This document shows, in pieces, positions 24,343 through 36,300 of a stretch of DNA of 64,000 bases. A program made the position numbers and the translations under genes. The notes under the pieces are model-generated. The model was not told the DNA's origin. It did not search any database and worked only from the letters and a program-made list of their open reading frames with translations. Location: NCBI RefSeq assembly GCF_933775445.1, contig NC_065872.1, positions 24,180,001 to 24,244,000 on the forward strand. The letters run 5' to 3'. The DNA comes from Argentina anserina (lineage: Eukaryota > Streptophyta > Magnoliopsida > Rosales > Rosaceae). Within the stretch, counting starts at the first letter, position 1; each line of letters begins with the position of its first letter.

Positions 24343-27300
24343 TTAATCTACCATGGTGTCAAAAGATTCAAGTCTGCCACTTATTGTATGATACGCACAA
24401 CTCTGTAATTCACTTAGCTTCCCAAATTTGCATTCGTACGAGTCCAAGAGCTCCGACCTGAAATTTACAAGCAACTAATGCATTGCTCAAAACAAAAAGA
24501 CTAAAATTATATCTAAATTTCAACTGTGTTACTTACCAATATGCCAAGCACTGGAATGGGGCATACTTGTCATAGATTTCTTCTACATCTTTCATGACAG
24601 TATCTTTGTTGCAATTGTTCCTCCCATGTACCTACAATTATACGGATTAGGCCAGCATTCTTCCTTGGATATATATTGCATAAAAATTTCCTTGAGTATA
24701 ACTAATCAAAAGTACGTATAAATTGCGGTAATTGGTACCTCCTTCAAATGCCTTATTGTTTCAGTGTCTGCCGGAACTTTGTGATATAATCCAACGCACA
24801 TCAAAGCATTGGCGGATGCAAATGAACCAAAACCTTTTATTTGCATGAACTTTCGAAGCAGTGCGTCTTTGTCCTCAAGCCCCTCATCAAGTTCATCAAG
24901 TTTAATATTTCCACTCTCCACATCCTTGGCGAGTTTCAGAATGTCTTTTGCTCGATAGCCTAGAACATTTTTAGTAAGTTCTTTGAAAGTCTCCCCATTC
25001 AGCCTTGCTAGTTCTTCGGAGCTTGGAAAAGTACCTAAGACTCTTTTACAATTATCATCACTTTGATCGGTATTTAGTTCATCTCTCTGCCTCTTTTGTC
25101 CGTTTGATCTCATTGAAGAATTGTTGCCTGGCTCAAATCGAAGGTCACAAAATGCTCGAGCCATTTTCAATGTATTCGACCACCTAATATCAAACATTAT
25201 ACAAGTAAATCTCGCGGATATAAAATAAGGTGAATAATTTCATATGGTGTTATATAAAACAAACGACTCAGTTACAACAGTTTTGAAGATATTGGCTTTC
25301 CTAGTCAACTCAGGAATCGTGCAAAACTTGAATATTGTGAGATCCTTCTGTCTTTTATCTAAACTATGTCCTTAATTGATCAAATTCATTGAGCCTATAA
25401 TTATGGGGGAGCTCGAGGTATTTTGATAGTGGAATGTTTTCAGAAAACATGCTTCCAGGTATTCTGGTTTTACTGATACTTTTTTCTGGAAACATGACTC
25501 CTGTTCTATCGGCTTAAATCTTGGTAATATGCTGACTGCTTGATTTTGTTCATGTATATATATCTAAGTTTGATAATCGGTGTGATAGGACTCCTGGGCT
25601 AGAGAACACATCACAGAAAATTCTGAAACAAACTCATCCTGCATACTGTGTTGCTTGAGTGTTTTTGTGAAGAACAATATAACTTAGAGTGCTGAGAAGT
25701 CCAACAAAAATACCTGTGAAGAGAATCAAGACTGTGATAAAGAGTTCTTGTTCCTTGATAAAGGTTGCAACTGTGTTATAGAGTTGCTCATCAAATTCTA
25801 CTGTGTTAGAGTAGATAGTTCACTCATCTTAATTGTGAAATAGAATTTAGATAGTGTGAACTACAGCAGTGTTTCATTGTTGTTTGGTGTGTTCATCCGA
25901 TTGTGTAATAGAACAGGATACTTGTTGTCCTTTGTACCTTCAAGTTAATTCAATTACAGATCACAGTGTGTTTTCCCTCATTGAAGTTTTAACACTGTGA
26001 ATTAATCTTCTGGTTCTACAACTGTGTTTACTGTTTAAAGCTCCTAGGTACTTTCAATTGGCATCAGAGCTGGTCCACTAGATATACTTAGTGAGATCCA
26101 GGGAACAATGGAGCGAACATCAATAAACATGCCTCCACTACTAAAGGGAGATAATTTTGATGATTGGAAAGGTATGATGCAAGCTTTCATTTATGCGCAC
26201 GATTCTAAAGCTTGGCAATGCATCCTGCATGGATAGTCTCCTCATACAGATGATAAAGCTCCAGAAGGATCTGAAGAGGCTAAACTAAAAAATTTTGACA
26301 AGTGGACTCCTTCGGAACTCTCCTACAGTGAAGCAGAAAACAAAGCCAAAAATGCTCTATTCATTGCTTTGACTGAAGATGATAGGGCATTAATCAAGCA
26401 TTGTTCAAATTCAAAGGAGATCTGGGAGACTCTCGAACTCACATATGAAGGTAATAAAAAGGTTAAACTCCACAAATTATAGTTATTGTTGCATGAATTT
26501 GAAAACCTGCAGATGAAGGAAGAAGAAACCATTGATCAGTTTTACAAGAGGGTCATCTCAATCACCAGTGCAATCAGGAGTATCAATGCAAAGAAAATGA
26601 TCTCTCAAGATGATATTGTCATGAAAATCTTGAGGTCACTTCCCAAGAAATTTGCAATGAAGAAGGCTACCATTTCTGAAGCGAAAGATCTTAAAACATA
26701 CTCCTTGGCTGAACTCATTGGAAGCTTGAAGACATATGAGGCTGAACTGAATGAGGAGGACAAACCAGAGGAAAGGAAGTCTAAGAATCTTGCTTTAAAG
26801 GTAACAAAGAAAAAAGAAGTCAGTGATGAACTTTCTGAGTTGGGTTTACTTACTAAAGAATTCAAAAAAATTCTTAAATACAGGAACAATAATTCCAGTT
26901 CTGGTTCCTCAAAAGGAAACTTTGAAAATAGAAGGTTAAAATATACTGAAAATAAAAATGAGTCAAAAGAAAGTAAGTCTAGCTTTAGGAGAAATCCTAA
27001 TTTTAAACCTAAATGCTATGAATGTGGTGGTCTTCGTCATATCTCAGTTGATTGTGGTAACAGGAAAAATAGTACAGGAGATCGAAAAGCTTTAAAGGCA
27101 TCTTGGAGTGATGATGAAAGTGACTATGAAGACTATTCATCTAGATCCTCAAAGAAGAACCTGGCATTAATTGCTTCATTAAATTTTAATTCGGCAGAGT
27201 CTGACTGTGACTCAGAAACTGAAGAATTGTGTGAGGTAGAAAGTGATTATGAAAGTTCTAACATAGATGAAAAATATGCAAAATTGTGTGACATTGCAGA

Positions 27301-30300
27301 ATCAGTTCACAACAGGAATGTTCAGTTGGAGACTCAAGTTTCAACACTAAAAATATCCTTGGAAAAGAAAGAACAGTCAATTTGTGACAAACAAGCCTTT
27401 TGGGATGATCAAAAATTAACTCTTGAGAAAAAAATAGAGGAACTGTCATGTGTTGGCATAGAAGAAGAATGGATAACTGCCAGGAAAACATTTTTGATCA
27501 AATTGGAAAAGTTATCGGAACAGGTAAAAACTCAACACAATATCATTTCAAATCTCACCCATGAAAATGATTTTTTGCAGGAACAAATCAATCGTACAAA
27601 TGACAAGTTCGAGCAATTTCATCATAGCTCACAAGTAGCGGTCAAGATGCTTGGGATAGGTCGAAACTTCAAAAACAACTTTGGACTTGGCTACTCTGGT
27701 GAAAACCCTAAAGGTACAACAATTGATTCTAGATACAAATGAATTAAATTTATTAAGTCAAAGAGAGACAATGAGTATGATATCTTAGGAAGTAAAGTGG
27801 GGTCAGTAGATCTTCTCCCCTCTCAGCAAAATGAACATGCTTATCATGAAAGATTAAAAAATGTAGAAACCAAATTGACTCGCCTCAAAACTGAACTCTC
27901 TAATGTTTTTGAAGTAACCAGTGGCAAATTTAGGAAATTCTCTGATATCCATGCTGAACATGATAAGCAGACTCAAAAAGAAAAAATTATGCTTGCAAAA
28001 ATCCACACAAGACTGGAAATTCTTGAAACTAAGTGCACTAATATTCCTGACACTAATGAATTTGTTGAGAAATATGCTAGAATTAAGAGACAGATTGCTG
28101 GTGATCATAGAATCTGGAAAAAGAAGGAAAACTTCAATGAACAGTGCATGTCTGTTAGCATGTCCTATGATGAGAACCAGATCGAAGCTACCTGTCTTGT
28201 GGCCCTTACTGCTGTAAATACCAGAAGAAATGATGTTTGGTATATTGACAGTGGCTGCTCAAGGCACATGTGTGGAAACATAGAGCATTTCACTACTCTA
28301 AATGAAAATATAGTTTCAGGAATTGTAACTTTTGGAGATGCAAGAAAAGCCACTATTCTTGGAAAAGGTACAGTAGAATCTCAGAATCTTGGAAGACTTG
28401 AGAATGTATTGTTTGTGGAGGGGTTGGCAACAAATCTGGTAAGTGTAAGTCAATTGACTGACGAGTTTGAAGATGTTTGGTTTAACAGGAAAAGATGTAT
28501 TGTTCTTGATGATCAAGGTAATGTTGTTTTAGGTGGTAAAAGATCTATTGATAATTGTTATCATGCTTCAACAGATTCATGTGTATTATTTTCTAACAAA
28601 TGTCTTAAGACCATTACCACTGATGAAACATTTGAACTTTGGCACAGAAGATTAGGTCATGTAAACTATCAGGATCTTCAAAAATTGTCAAATCAGCAGT
28701 GTCTGAGAGGGATGCCCAAACTAAGTGGAAGAATAGACAAGATGTGTGGTGATTGCAAATCTGGTAAACAAACCAAGTCATCACATAAAATGGTTAACTC
28801 AACCGCTACCACTCACTGTCTGGAACTATTGCATATGGACCTAATGGGACCAACTCAAACTCAGAGCATGTCAGGTAAGTCTTATATTCTGGTAATAGTT
28901 GATGATTTCTCTAGGTTTACTTGGGTAGATTTTCTTATCACAAAAGATGAAGCCTTTGAGTCCTTTCTTGGATTGAGTAAACAACTGACCAGGCAAAAGC
29001 AACATTCAAATCTTAAACTGGCTAGGATAAGATCAGATAATGGTACTGAATTTAAAAATGCTTCTTTTGCTAACTTATGTCATGAGAATGGCATTTTTCA
29101 TGAGTTTTCAGCTTTAAGAACCCCTCAACAAAATGGCATAGTTGAAAGGAAGAACAGATCTTTACTTGGCATGGGAAGAGTAATGCTTCACTCAGCTGGA
29201 CTCAGTGAAAAAATCTGGGCAGAAGCTATGAACACTGCATGTTATGTGTCAAATAGAGTTTTTCTCAGGATTGGCAGTGATCAAACTGCATATGAAATCT
29301 GGAAAGGGAAAAAGCCAAATGTTGGTCATTTTCATGTGTTTGGAAGTCCTTGTCACATTCTCAGGGAAGGTGAGAGTCTAAATAAGTTTGTCTCCAGAAT
29401 TGATCCATGTATTTTTATTGGTTATGATATGAACAGTTCAGCTTATATGGTATACAATAAAATAACAAAAAAGGTTGTTGTTACTATTAATGTGTCGGTT
29501 GATGATATGCCTAGTAGTCAGGTTGATGAAAGCACATCTTGCTCAATGGAGAAAAAAGACGATGACAGGAATATATCAACTGATGATGAAGACGAGAATC
29601 TCAGACATGTATCACAAAAAAGGACTGGGTTTAAGCAAGTTCAGAAAGACCATGATACAAGTAATGTGATCGAAAAGATGAATGATGGAATTCAAACCAG
29701 AAACAAGACTTCTCAAGGTGATCAACTAGAAAAAGCATTGACCTGCTTTGTTGAAACTCATGACAAAGAAACAAATATCATAGGTTGTTGTGGATTTTTT
29801 TCCCTGGTGGAACCCAAAACTGTGAAAGAGGCCTTGATAGATAGGGTCTGGACTCAAGCCATGCAAGAGGAGCTAAATCAATTCACAAAAAATCAAGTGT
29901 GGGAACTTGTTCCAAGGCTTGAAGACTCAAATGTTGTTGGAACTAAATGGATATTTAGAAACAAGTCAGATGAACATGGCACTATTGTGAGAAACAAAGC
30001 CAGACTGGTGGCACAAGGTTACTCTTAGAAGGAAGGATTGGATTATGAAGAAACATACGCACATGTTGCCCGAATGGAATCCGTGAGATTGCTAATAGCT
30101 ATTGCTTGTTACCTAAAGTTCAAACTCTATCAAATGGATGTCAAAACAGCATTTCTGAATGGCGTAATAGATAAGGAGGTTTTTGTAGAACAACCAAAAG
30201 GCTTTATTGATCCTCATCATCCTGAGTATGTCTACAAGTTGCAGAAAGCCCTTTATGGTCTCAAACAGGCTCCAAGGGCATGGTATGACTATCTCTCTAG

Positions 30301-33300
30301 TCATTTAATTAATCAAGGTTATGTTAGAGGATCTATTGACAAAACCTTGTTTGTTAAAAATTTTAAAAATGATTTTATTGTGGCATATGTTTATGTAGAT
30401 GATATTGTTTTTGGCTCTACTCCCTGCTGCTTGCTACATAAGTTGTGAGATCAAACCATAAAAGAGTGTTACAAAATGATATAAGGGGGAGTGTTGTTGC
30501 TCAAATTGCCAAAATTACTCAGCTGTGATTCACTCTCCATATTGGAAAATTTATGTTCTTTCGTCTGATGCAGTTGAAATCTTTGTGTTAATCTATTGTT
30601 TCAGTTGATAGATTCCTTATCACAAGCTTAGTTGAACGGTGTTATGGTACAATGAATAATTGCTCTTTCTTTCTCCTGTTGATATGCTCTGCCAGTAACC
30701 TATAAAGAATTAAATTCATGGTTATACATATTGTTGCACAATGGCTGTTGTTCAAGGCTTAGTGGTTATTCCAACAGTACTCTCAATGTCAAAATGTTAT
30801 TCTCAGGTTTAGTTTTGATTAATCATTTGTTCTCCTAACTCAAACAGGGATTTTTCTTCAAACTAGTCTTGTTACACATGTCAATTAGGTCTGTGCCTGG
30901 TCAAAAGATGACGATTCAGTGGCTCAATCCTGACGGTTCCGCTACTTGGACCATAAGATACCTTGCCGCTTCAGTTGCTCCAACTCTCCGTTTAAAAAGG
31001 ACTCCACCTCTTCCATTCTTACTCATTAACCCTAACTTCATCCTAGGTCTTGGTTCTGTTTGTGCAGGTCTCAAGAGAAAAATGGAACATACTCACCTGT
31101 CCTTCGGTGAATCATCTAACCGCTCTAAGCGTCGTCGGTCCTCATCACCTTCCTCTTCTCAGCATGGAACATATTCTCTCCCTATCTTTCCTCCTGACAT
31201 TCGGATTCCCCCCGTGGAACCTCGTGTTCCTCCTCCACCAAACATGGAAGGGTACACAGGTATGATTCCTCCTTGCCAATTTGAGGGAGAACCCTTGCAT
31301 CCTCAAGTACCTCCTGAGCATAACACTATGGAAGAATTTGGCACGTATCTCATGCTTCTGGAGGAGAATATGCGCACCTCTGTCACATCTATCTTGGATC
31401 GTCTTGACACCTTCACTCAAGTTCAGGTGCAATTGCAGGAGCAAATGATAACTATTCAAGCTCTTCTTCGCCTGGTGCTTCCCAATCGGCCAGTGGACTC
31501 TACTCCTCCTGCAGTTCATACAACCACCGCTGCTCCGGCTACTGATCCATGAGACGCTGCTACTCAATCTCCTCATCAGTCGGCTGGCACTCATAGGCAG
31601 TCATATTCAATGGGGGGAGAATTTGAAGCTTATTGTGTCTGTTTTATGATTTCTTTTGTTTAAATTTGAACTTTTTATTAAGTAATGTTCTGTTGTTTTG
31701 TAAGTGCATAAGCACAAAATACCTTGGTATGATCATTTAAAATTTCATCTTGTTGTTTAGATAAGGGAAAGGATGGAAACTGATCCCTTTATTTTCCAAC
31801 TTCATCAGTTCATGGTTATATGCATATGGGTCCGGTTCCTGGGACATTAGTTTTGACACTAATTTTGACACCGTTTTCTGACCATCAGATTTTAAAAGTT
31901 TCAATGGTCTAGATCAATTGCAACTATGATGTCAACTTATAAAAACTGATGTGGCAGAGTGACGTGGCATTATCAAATTTTATAACAATTGAAATTAATC
32001 AAAAAGAAGAATAATTCAGAATCTCAAATTCTATAAAACCTGTTTGATAAAAAAGAAGGAAAAAAAACGCGAAAGAACCCAGACGCATATGAAGAACACA
32101 AACCCAGAAGAAGAACACAAACCCAGATAAAGAATAGAGAAGGATACAGAGCAGCATTCAAACCAATAAGTTGAAACCATCTTCACCGACTCCAGGCACA
32201 ACTTTATACTTTCGACAAAGTACAGGTAAGCTTATCTTGTTTCTTTGGTCAGAGTTTGTATAGGCGTGTTAAGGTTTAGGGTTTATAGTATTTGGTTTTG
32301 AAGATTAGGGAAACGAAACCAAATTCCATAGAGAGTATGATTGTTTTGTCCATGGAACGATATGGCATGAAAGAGATTTTATAATTGGGTTTTTCCATAG
32401 TCTTGGTCTATGAAAGGTTTATAATTTGAGCAAGTTGATTAGAATACACAGATGCTAAGTTGAGATTGAGCTCGTAAGAGAAATATATGGACAAAGGTAG
32501 TAAGTCTTGATGATTCGTATTATAGACAATAGCAGTTCGTTTAACTCCTTTCACATTTGATATATATACCCTTCTGGCAATCAGATTGTATAATTGTGTT
32601 TTTATCCAACTTGTCTACATTATGTTGTCTAATTATACTTAGATATACTCAGATTGTATACATGTGTGGTTATGCAATTTGTTTAATGAATATTTATGAT
32701 CATGTAGTGTTCAGGTTGGCATGGAATCAATGGATTTGGCTTCAGAAGATGACAATCTTGGATGCTCGTTGAACCAAGAGTCCAGTGATAAAACAAGTGA
32801 TCACCATTCTGAAAAGAAAGAAGACTCAAAACTAAAATCTCCTTATGTTGGAATGTTTTTCGAAACATTGAAGGAGGCCGAACAATATTATGAAGATTAC
32901 GGTCGACAAGAAGGTTTTTGGACTCGTATCCGAAGTTCATCAAAGTATAGATCACAGTCAAGTGAAGTGACAGGTAGATTATTTGTTTGTGCACATGAAG
33001 GTAAACATGTCATGCAAACTGAAAAAGAAGATGATCTGGAAGAGAAAGACGAGAGAGCTGAGAGTGATGAAGCAGAAATATGTGATATACAGGTTGAAAA
33101 GAAGAGGCGTAGAAGTTGTTCAACTGTAAAGTGTGGGTGCAAGGCTAATATGCGAATTCTTCATGACAAATGGACAAGAAAATGGAAAGTTTCAGTTTTC
33201 AGTGACATCCACAACCATAAAGTAGTGTCACCAGCTAGAAGAATGATGATGAAGTCAAATAAACATATGCCTGATGCAGCAAAAGATTTAACTGAAGCTT

Positions 33301-36300
33301 TTCAGAGAGAGAACTTGCGAATCAGTAAAGTTCCCTCAATGTTTGGCGGTGCTCATAGTACTGGTTTTGACAATAGGGACTGCTATAATCATTTAAGGAA
33401 CGTGAGGCACAAAGAGTTGGAATATGGAGATGCACAATCGGTCCTCAATTACTTTAGAAAAAAGCAAGCAGAAAATCTGCATTTCTTTTATGCTATTCAG
33501 TGTGATGAAGATGGTAGAGCTACTAACTTTTTTTGGGTGGACTCTAGATCAAGGATGGCGTATCAGTATTTTGGGGATGTAGTGACATTTGATACAACAT
33601 ATCGGACAAACAAGTATGATATGCCTTTTGCACCATTTACTGGAGTTAACCATCACTTCCAATCCATACAATTTGGATGTGCACTTTTGCAAGATGAGAC
33701 CGAGTCAACTTTTCAATGGTTATTTGAGACGTGGCTTGAAGCTATGGGAGGTCGGCATCCATTATGTATTATCACTGACCAAGATTTGGCAATGAAAGGA
33801 GAAATGGCTAAGATTTTTCTTGCTACTCGTCACCACCTTTGCATTTGGCATATAAAGAAGAATTTTGGTGAAAAGTTGTCACATGTATATTATAAGAAGT
33901 CCAACTTCAAGACCGGCATGAAAAAGTGTATATGGGCAACATACAAGGTAGAGGATTTTGAAGAGCAATGGAAAAAGTTAATTGAGGAGCATGATTTGGG
34001 ACCGAATGAATGGCTACAACAACTCTATGAAATCCGTGAATCCTGGGTTCCAGTATATAATCGCGGTACATTTTTTGCTGGAATGAATACTACAGGGCGT
34101 AGTGAAGGCACCAATGTATTTTTTGACGACTTTGTTACATCAATAACAAATCTAAGAGAGTTTGTTGTTAAGTATGAACAAGCCTTACAGAAGATTGTTA
34201 GAAGGGAAAGTAGCGAAGATTTTACATCAGAGCATAAATATCGTATTGTGGATGATGACGATTTTCTTTTGAAACATGCAGCACAGGTGTATACCAGAAA
34301 TATGTTTGAAAAATTCAAGAGCGAATGGACTAGAGTCAAACGGCTTAAAGTTGAAGAAAGGGATTCTGACGACCAGTTTCATAGATACTCAGTGATGAAG
34401 AAAATTGGTAACCCGCAAAAGTTTTTGGTGGAGTTGAATTTACAAACACATGAGGGTAAATGTGAATGTCAAAATTTTGAATTTGTGGGAATAATTTGCC
34501 GGCATATTATGAAAGTGTTTGTTCGTCAAGACATTGATACAATACCGTCCCACTTTATTCTTTCAAGATGGAAACAAGGAGCAAATAAATTTAGAGTTAC
34601 GGATTCTGAAGCCTTAGTACAGAATGATGGTAAAGAACAATCGGAAGCATTGAGATTTAGTCACATGTGTCGGAGAGCCACTCAACTAGCTTGTTCTGCT
34701 GCGCCTTCTAATGAAGCCTACACAATCTACATGGGTGGTTTAGATGAATTGTCAAAAAAAATTTCAGAGCTCAATAAGGTGTCACAGGAAGATGTTATGG
34801 AGTCTCAAGATAATGTTTTGCAAGATGAAGGAGCAGATAAATGTACCAGTAAGTCTTAAGAGCTATTGCTTCTAGATCCAAATATCTGAAAGACTAAGGG
34901 TAGAAAGAAGGATGAGAGCAGCAGAAGAATAACAAATGGTTCTAAGAGAATTAAAGGTGGTATGGAGTTGGCTCAAAGCAAAAAAAAGAAAGTGTACAAT
35001 GTGCCAACAACCAGGACATAATAGGCTTACTTGCCCATTGAATCCAGATGCAAAAAAAAAAAAAACAGCTGTTTCTTCAAATCAAAGTAAGTTAGTTTTT
35101 CTCTTCTTTGTATTTATCAGATCTTATAGTTTCACTATAAATTTTGATAGTTACTAACACGTACAGTTGCCTTAATTTGTATTTGTAGAAAGCAAGAATC
35201 TGTCACAGTTTCGGATGAGAATGAGGAAGATTCGGATGAGGAGGATTCAGACGAGGAGGAGGATTCAGATGAGGACAATGAAGACTAAATTTACCGCCTC
35301 AATATTGATATTTTTTCTTCTTTTTGTTGACTACCATCGTTAGTGTTGGTTAATTTTGCTACTGTGCAAGAGGATTTGTTACTGAGACTTGTATCCTGTT
35401 TTCGTTTTTATAAACCTAAAAAGATGGTCTGACTGTGTGCTGAGAGAATGATATGTGTGATTTATCCTAAAGACATGATACTTTTGAATCCCCATCTCGT
35501 GATGGAATTTGGGCATGAAAACAAAATGACATCAACCTTTGCTTTGCCTGTGTATTTGCGGGATTTCCAGATAAAAAATGAAGCCATTGCAACAATCTAC
35601 AAATTCGTGATTGTTTGATTTCCAGATTATTTGATCGACCCAAGTTGATTATGATTGGTGACATGGTGAGCTTAATTGTAATGGGACTTCTGTAGACTTA
35701 GGTGACCTCACGTTCTCACAACTATTCAAACCGATTATAAGTCTACGACGGAGAAGGAAAGCTGGGTTTGTGTTCTTTATCTGGGTTTGTGTTCTTCTTC
35801 TGGGTTTGTGTTCTTCATATGCGTCTGGGTTCTTTCGCGTTTTTTTTTCCTTCTTTTTTATCAAACAGGTTTTATAGAATTTGAGATTCTGAATTATTCT
35901 TCTTTTTGATTAATTTGAATTGTTATAAAATTTGATAATGCCACGTCACTCGGCCACATCAGTTTTTATAAGTTGACATCATAGTTGCAATTGATCTAGA
36001 CCATTGAAACTTTTAAAATCTGATGGTCAGAAAACGGTGTTAAAATTAGTGTCAAAACTAATGTCCCAGGAACCGGACCCTATGCATATATGTTCAGTTT
36101 TGCAGGTTATGCTTCAATAAGTTGAATATGAATGCCAATGGGGGAGAATGAAGATATTGGCTTTCCTAGTCAACTCAGGAATCGTGCAAAACTTGAATAT
36201 TGTGAGATCCTTCTGTCTTTTATCTAAACTATGTCCTTAATTGATTAAATTCATTGAGCCTATAATTATGGGGGAGCTCGAAGTATTTTGAAAGTGGAAT

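Larger units (their letters stand above)
31828..36080 (+). mobile_element. Mutator-like element (MULE) with long TIRs and transposase, nested in the Copia element
   Basis: Ends are inverted repeats of about 307-308 bp (31828-32134 and 35773-36080) starting GGGTCCGGTTCCTGGGACAT. They differ at only about four places by eye. An exact 9-bp duplication TATGCATAT flanks the element (31819-31827, 36081-36089). Inside lie a FAR1/FRS-like transposase and a small zinc-knuckle exon. The element sits between the extra frame and the polypurine tract of the Copia element, so it inserted later. High TIR identity supports recent movement. Confidence 0.95.

Noticed and set aside
32721..34859. Domesticated FAR1/FRS host gene
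   Set aside because: The frame sits between perfect MULE ends with a 9-bp target duplication, so it is a transposon gene.
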